A stretch of 64,000 bases of DNA from Luidia sarsii (lineage: Eukaryota > Echinodermata > Asteroidea > Paxillosida > Luidiidae). Position 1 is the first letter of the stretch. Each line of letters begins with the position of its first letter. Position numbers and translations under genes: made by a program. This document shows, piece by piece, positions 61,955 through 64,000 of the stretch. Under the pieces are notes generated by a model. It had not been told where the DNA came from and ran no database searches. It saw only the letters and a program-made list of their open reading frames with translations. Where the stretch lies: assembly GCA_949987565.1 (NCBI GenBank), contig OX465104.1, positions 2,987,474 to 3,051,473 of the forward strand. Reading direction: 5' to 3'.

Positions 61955-62345
61955 ACTGTACTACTACTACTACTAGTATTACAGTATTGGATATACCAAA
62001 CAGGACCTTTCTAAGCTACTAATACTATATGTCTTCAACACCGGTGCAGGTCCTGCTATCTAAACTGACTAAAGTGCCAAGTGCTAGGGTCAAATCACCA
62101 CGTTTGATTAACAAAATTATTAAGTTTTTCTTCCATGTTTACTCAATAAACTCAAATTAAAAAATGTACTCCTACTGTACTACTGAAGTACTAAGTACTA
62201 GTACTATGAGTAGTAGTACTAGTAGTACTACTAGTACTACTAGTACTAGTACTACTACTACTTAGTACTACTGTACTAGTAGTACTAGTAGTAGTAGTAG
62301 TACTTTTTAGAAGTACTAGTACTGTACTACAGTAGTACCTTGTTT
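61955..62345. repeat. Palindromic TAGTAC/ACTAGT simple repeat
   Basis: Dense AGTACTAGTAGTACT strings on both sides of a less regular centre. Highly self-complementary. Confidence 0.85.
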
Positions 62346-62476
62346 CATGCACTTTTCTGTATGCAACTCTTGCCGAAATGAATATACATGATGTAGAATT
62401 ATTACTATATTATTAGAAATATTTTTAATCTACATTTTTTAAGTATATATTATTTACTCACATTCCTGTACTTGTG

Positions 62477-62762
62477 CTGGGTTGGTTGGGGCTGAGGCTA
62501 GCAGTCGAAGGCCTGGTCGTCTTTTCTAGGCCATCCAGCATGATTTCGGCCAGCTTTGCATTGGATACTCCAAGCTCATTTGCCTTGGACCTCCAGCGTT
62601 TCAAGAAGGATGGCGTAAGACTAAGACTAAGAGTAGACAGAGTGTCGTCGTATCGTGCGATGCACGGAACTTCCGATTAGCCTCCGCTTTCGACCTTTTC
62701 TTGGCGCTTTCTGACATGTGCTTCTTCGGCCTTCCACGATTTCCTTTCGAACTTTTCTCCAT
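62477..62762 (-). pseudogene. Small basic protein gene, frameshifted
   Basis: From ATG at 62762 the minus strand encodes MEKSSKGNRGRPKKHMSESA, then KKRSKAEANRKFRASH, and stops at 62601. A neighbouring frame then continues with LTPSFLKRWRSKANELGVSN and KLAEIMLDGLE to about 62477. RGRPKK is AT-hook-like. The pattern of a basic head followed by RWxxLKxELG...LLD-like residues is, as I remember it, common in uncharacterised marine-invertebrate proteins. The change of frame suggests a decayed gene, unless an intron hides there. A GTGAGT donor at 62461 is possible. Confidence 0.4.
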
Positions 62763-63354
62763 TTTGAAAGGTCAAAAGATTATTAACCTTCCAAAAGAAG
62801 TTTCAGAAGTTGAGTATAAGTTATAAGCGTGATATAAACAGAATGAATACGCGTAACGATGCACTTCACGAACTGTACACAGTGTGCACTACATGTGTGT
62901 GTACAGTACATGTATAATGCACGTGTGTGTACCGTACCCGTGTGTGTGCACTAGCACATTTTTTCGGACAAACTGCGGCCGTTGACCAAGTAAGAATGAC
63001 AATCTTTTAACGGTCGTGTGAGGGCAGCATTCAACGAATCGCCCGAAAAACGGATTTATTGACTTATTGAGATCAAAAATAATTTCGGTGTTTGAGTAAC
63101 GATTTCTCGAAAACTACAGCATCCCAGACCGTAATATTTCAACATGAGGATTCTATCATGACCATCTACAAACTGTGTAAATTAGAAGGAAATCTGTGGA
63201 CATCGATTTTTTCCGATCTTCCCAATGTTGTATAGGGCCTTTAAGTTACGTAACTCACAAATGGTGCGTAAGTCGTGCGCCACAAAAATGCTGCACAGAA
63301 AAATGGTGAGGTGAGACCCCATCGAAGGTAAGATTTACCATAGCACTGACAGAA

Positions 63355-64000
63355 ATCAGCAGGCAGTCAAGCAAAGCACTGAACATACAGTGCTAACTGC
63401 AGGTCGGGGTAGGGCAAACCATCATTGAATTACATTCTCACTGATGCAAAGCACTGAGCATACAGTGCTAACTACAGGTCAGGGTAGGGCAAACCCTCAT
63501 TGAAGTACATTCTCCCTGATGCAAAGCACTGAGCACACAGTGCTAACTACAGGTCGTGTAGGGCAAACCCTCATTGAATTACATTCTCACTGATGCAAAG
63601 CACTGAGCATACAGTGCTAACTACAGTTCGGGTAGGGCAAAACCTCATTGAATTACATTCTCACTGATGCAAAGCACTGAGCATACAGTGCTAACTACAG
63701 TTCGGGTAGGGCAAACCATCATTGAATTACATTCTGACAGATGCAAAGCACTGAGCATACAGTGCTAACTACAGTTCGGGTAGGGCAAACCCTCATTGTA
63801 TTACATTCTCACTGATGCAAAGCACTGAGCATACAGTGCTACCTACAGGTCAGGGTAGGGCAAACCCTCATTGTATTACATTCTCACTGATGCAAAGCAC
63901 TGAGCATACAGTGCTAACTACAGATCGGGGTAGGACAAACCCTCATTGAATTACATTCTCACTGATGCAAAGCACTGAGCATACAGTGCTAACTACAGAT
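63355..64000. repeat. ~74-bp tandem array built from the SINE-A body, runs off the window
   Basis: About 8.5 units marked by CTGATGCAAAGCACTGAGCA, TACAGTGCTAACTACAG and GGGCAAACCCTCATTGAATT. Unit starts near 63441, 63516, 63590 and 63663 give 73-75 bp. The same strings form the body of the SINE at 1205-1380. Confidence 0.93.

Larger units (their letters stand above)
57281..63240. mobile_element. 5.96-kb TTAA-flanked DNA transposon in an SNX29 intron
   Basis: Starts AGGCCCTATACAACATTGG and ends with its exact 19-bp inverse. TTAA is at 57277-57280 and 63241-63244. About 170 bp at each end match the two halves of the MITE at 11919-12274. Joining the outer flanks gives the repeat seen at 6157-6220. 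The interior has no recognisable transposase. It contains a frameshifted basic ORF (62477-62762, minus), a reversed SINE-B (61793-61895) and a TAGTAC array. Most of 57500-61100 shows no gene I can support. Confidence 0.85.

Noticed and set aside
57281..63240. Further SNX29 exons (PX domain) in this stretch
   Set aside because: No frame resembling the rest of the coiled coil or the PX domain was found.

Overview
This is animal nuclear DNA. It holds three spliced genes with GT-AG introns, spread among many short repeats. The organism is most likely a marine deuterostome invertebrate. Echinoderm is my best guess, from the repeat style: many foldback and TTAA-flanked MITEs, tRNA-derived SINEs and frequent ACATGTAC runs. 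Nothing here settles it. No rRNA, functional tRNA, bacterial operon or CRISPR was found.

Layout. 1-4740: the 3' part of SRP68 (+), five exons, complete at the stop codon. 4711-5600: a minisatellite that copies the SRP68 coding end five more times. 5.7-11.2 kb: intergenic MITEs and SINE pieces. 11215-19917: a complete seven-exon galactokinase gene GALK1 (-), 400 aa, all three GHMP-kinase motifs present. Its introns carry tandem repeats, MITEs, a perfect 50-bp inverted repeat and a broken copy of an SNX29 exon end. 20.15-43.9 kb: a giant foldback structure. A ~220-bp satellite runs forward for ~7.6 kb (about 34 units), then a 2.4-kb spacer, then the same satellite inverted for ~13.2 kb (about 60 units). 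Both arrays are capped by the same ~290-bp unique sequence in inverted orientation. 43.9-46 kb: a possible unknown minus-strand exon and an expanded MITE. 46055-57180: the first twelve coding exons of SNX29 (+), covering the RUN domain, a long low-complexity exon and coiled coil; the PX domain lies beyond the window. 57281-63240: a 5.96-kb element with 19-bp terminal inverted repeats and TTAA on both sides, inserted in an SNX29 intron inside an older repeat. 63.36-64.0 kb: a ~74-bp tandem array made from a SINE body.

The three genes have unrelated jobs: protein targeting (SRP68), galactose catabolism (GALK1) and endosomal sorting (SNX29). The novelty is in the mobile and repeated DNA. Three points stand out: the satellite-armed giant foldback element just upstream of GALK1; the TTAA element whose ends match 0.36-kb MITEs elsewhere in the window; and foldback repeats with a hammerhead-like core. 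Exon borders were placed by reading frame, splice dinucleotides and remembered human homologues, with no alignment run.
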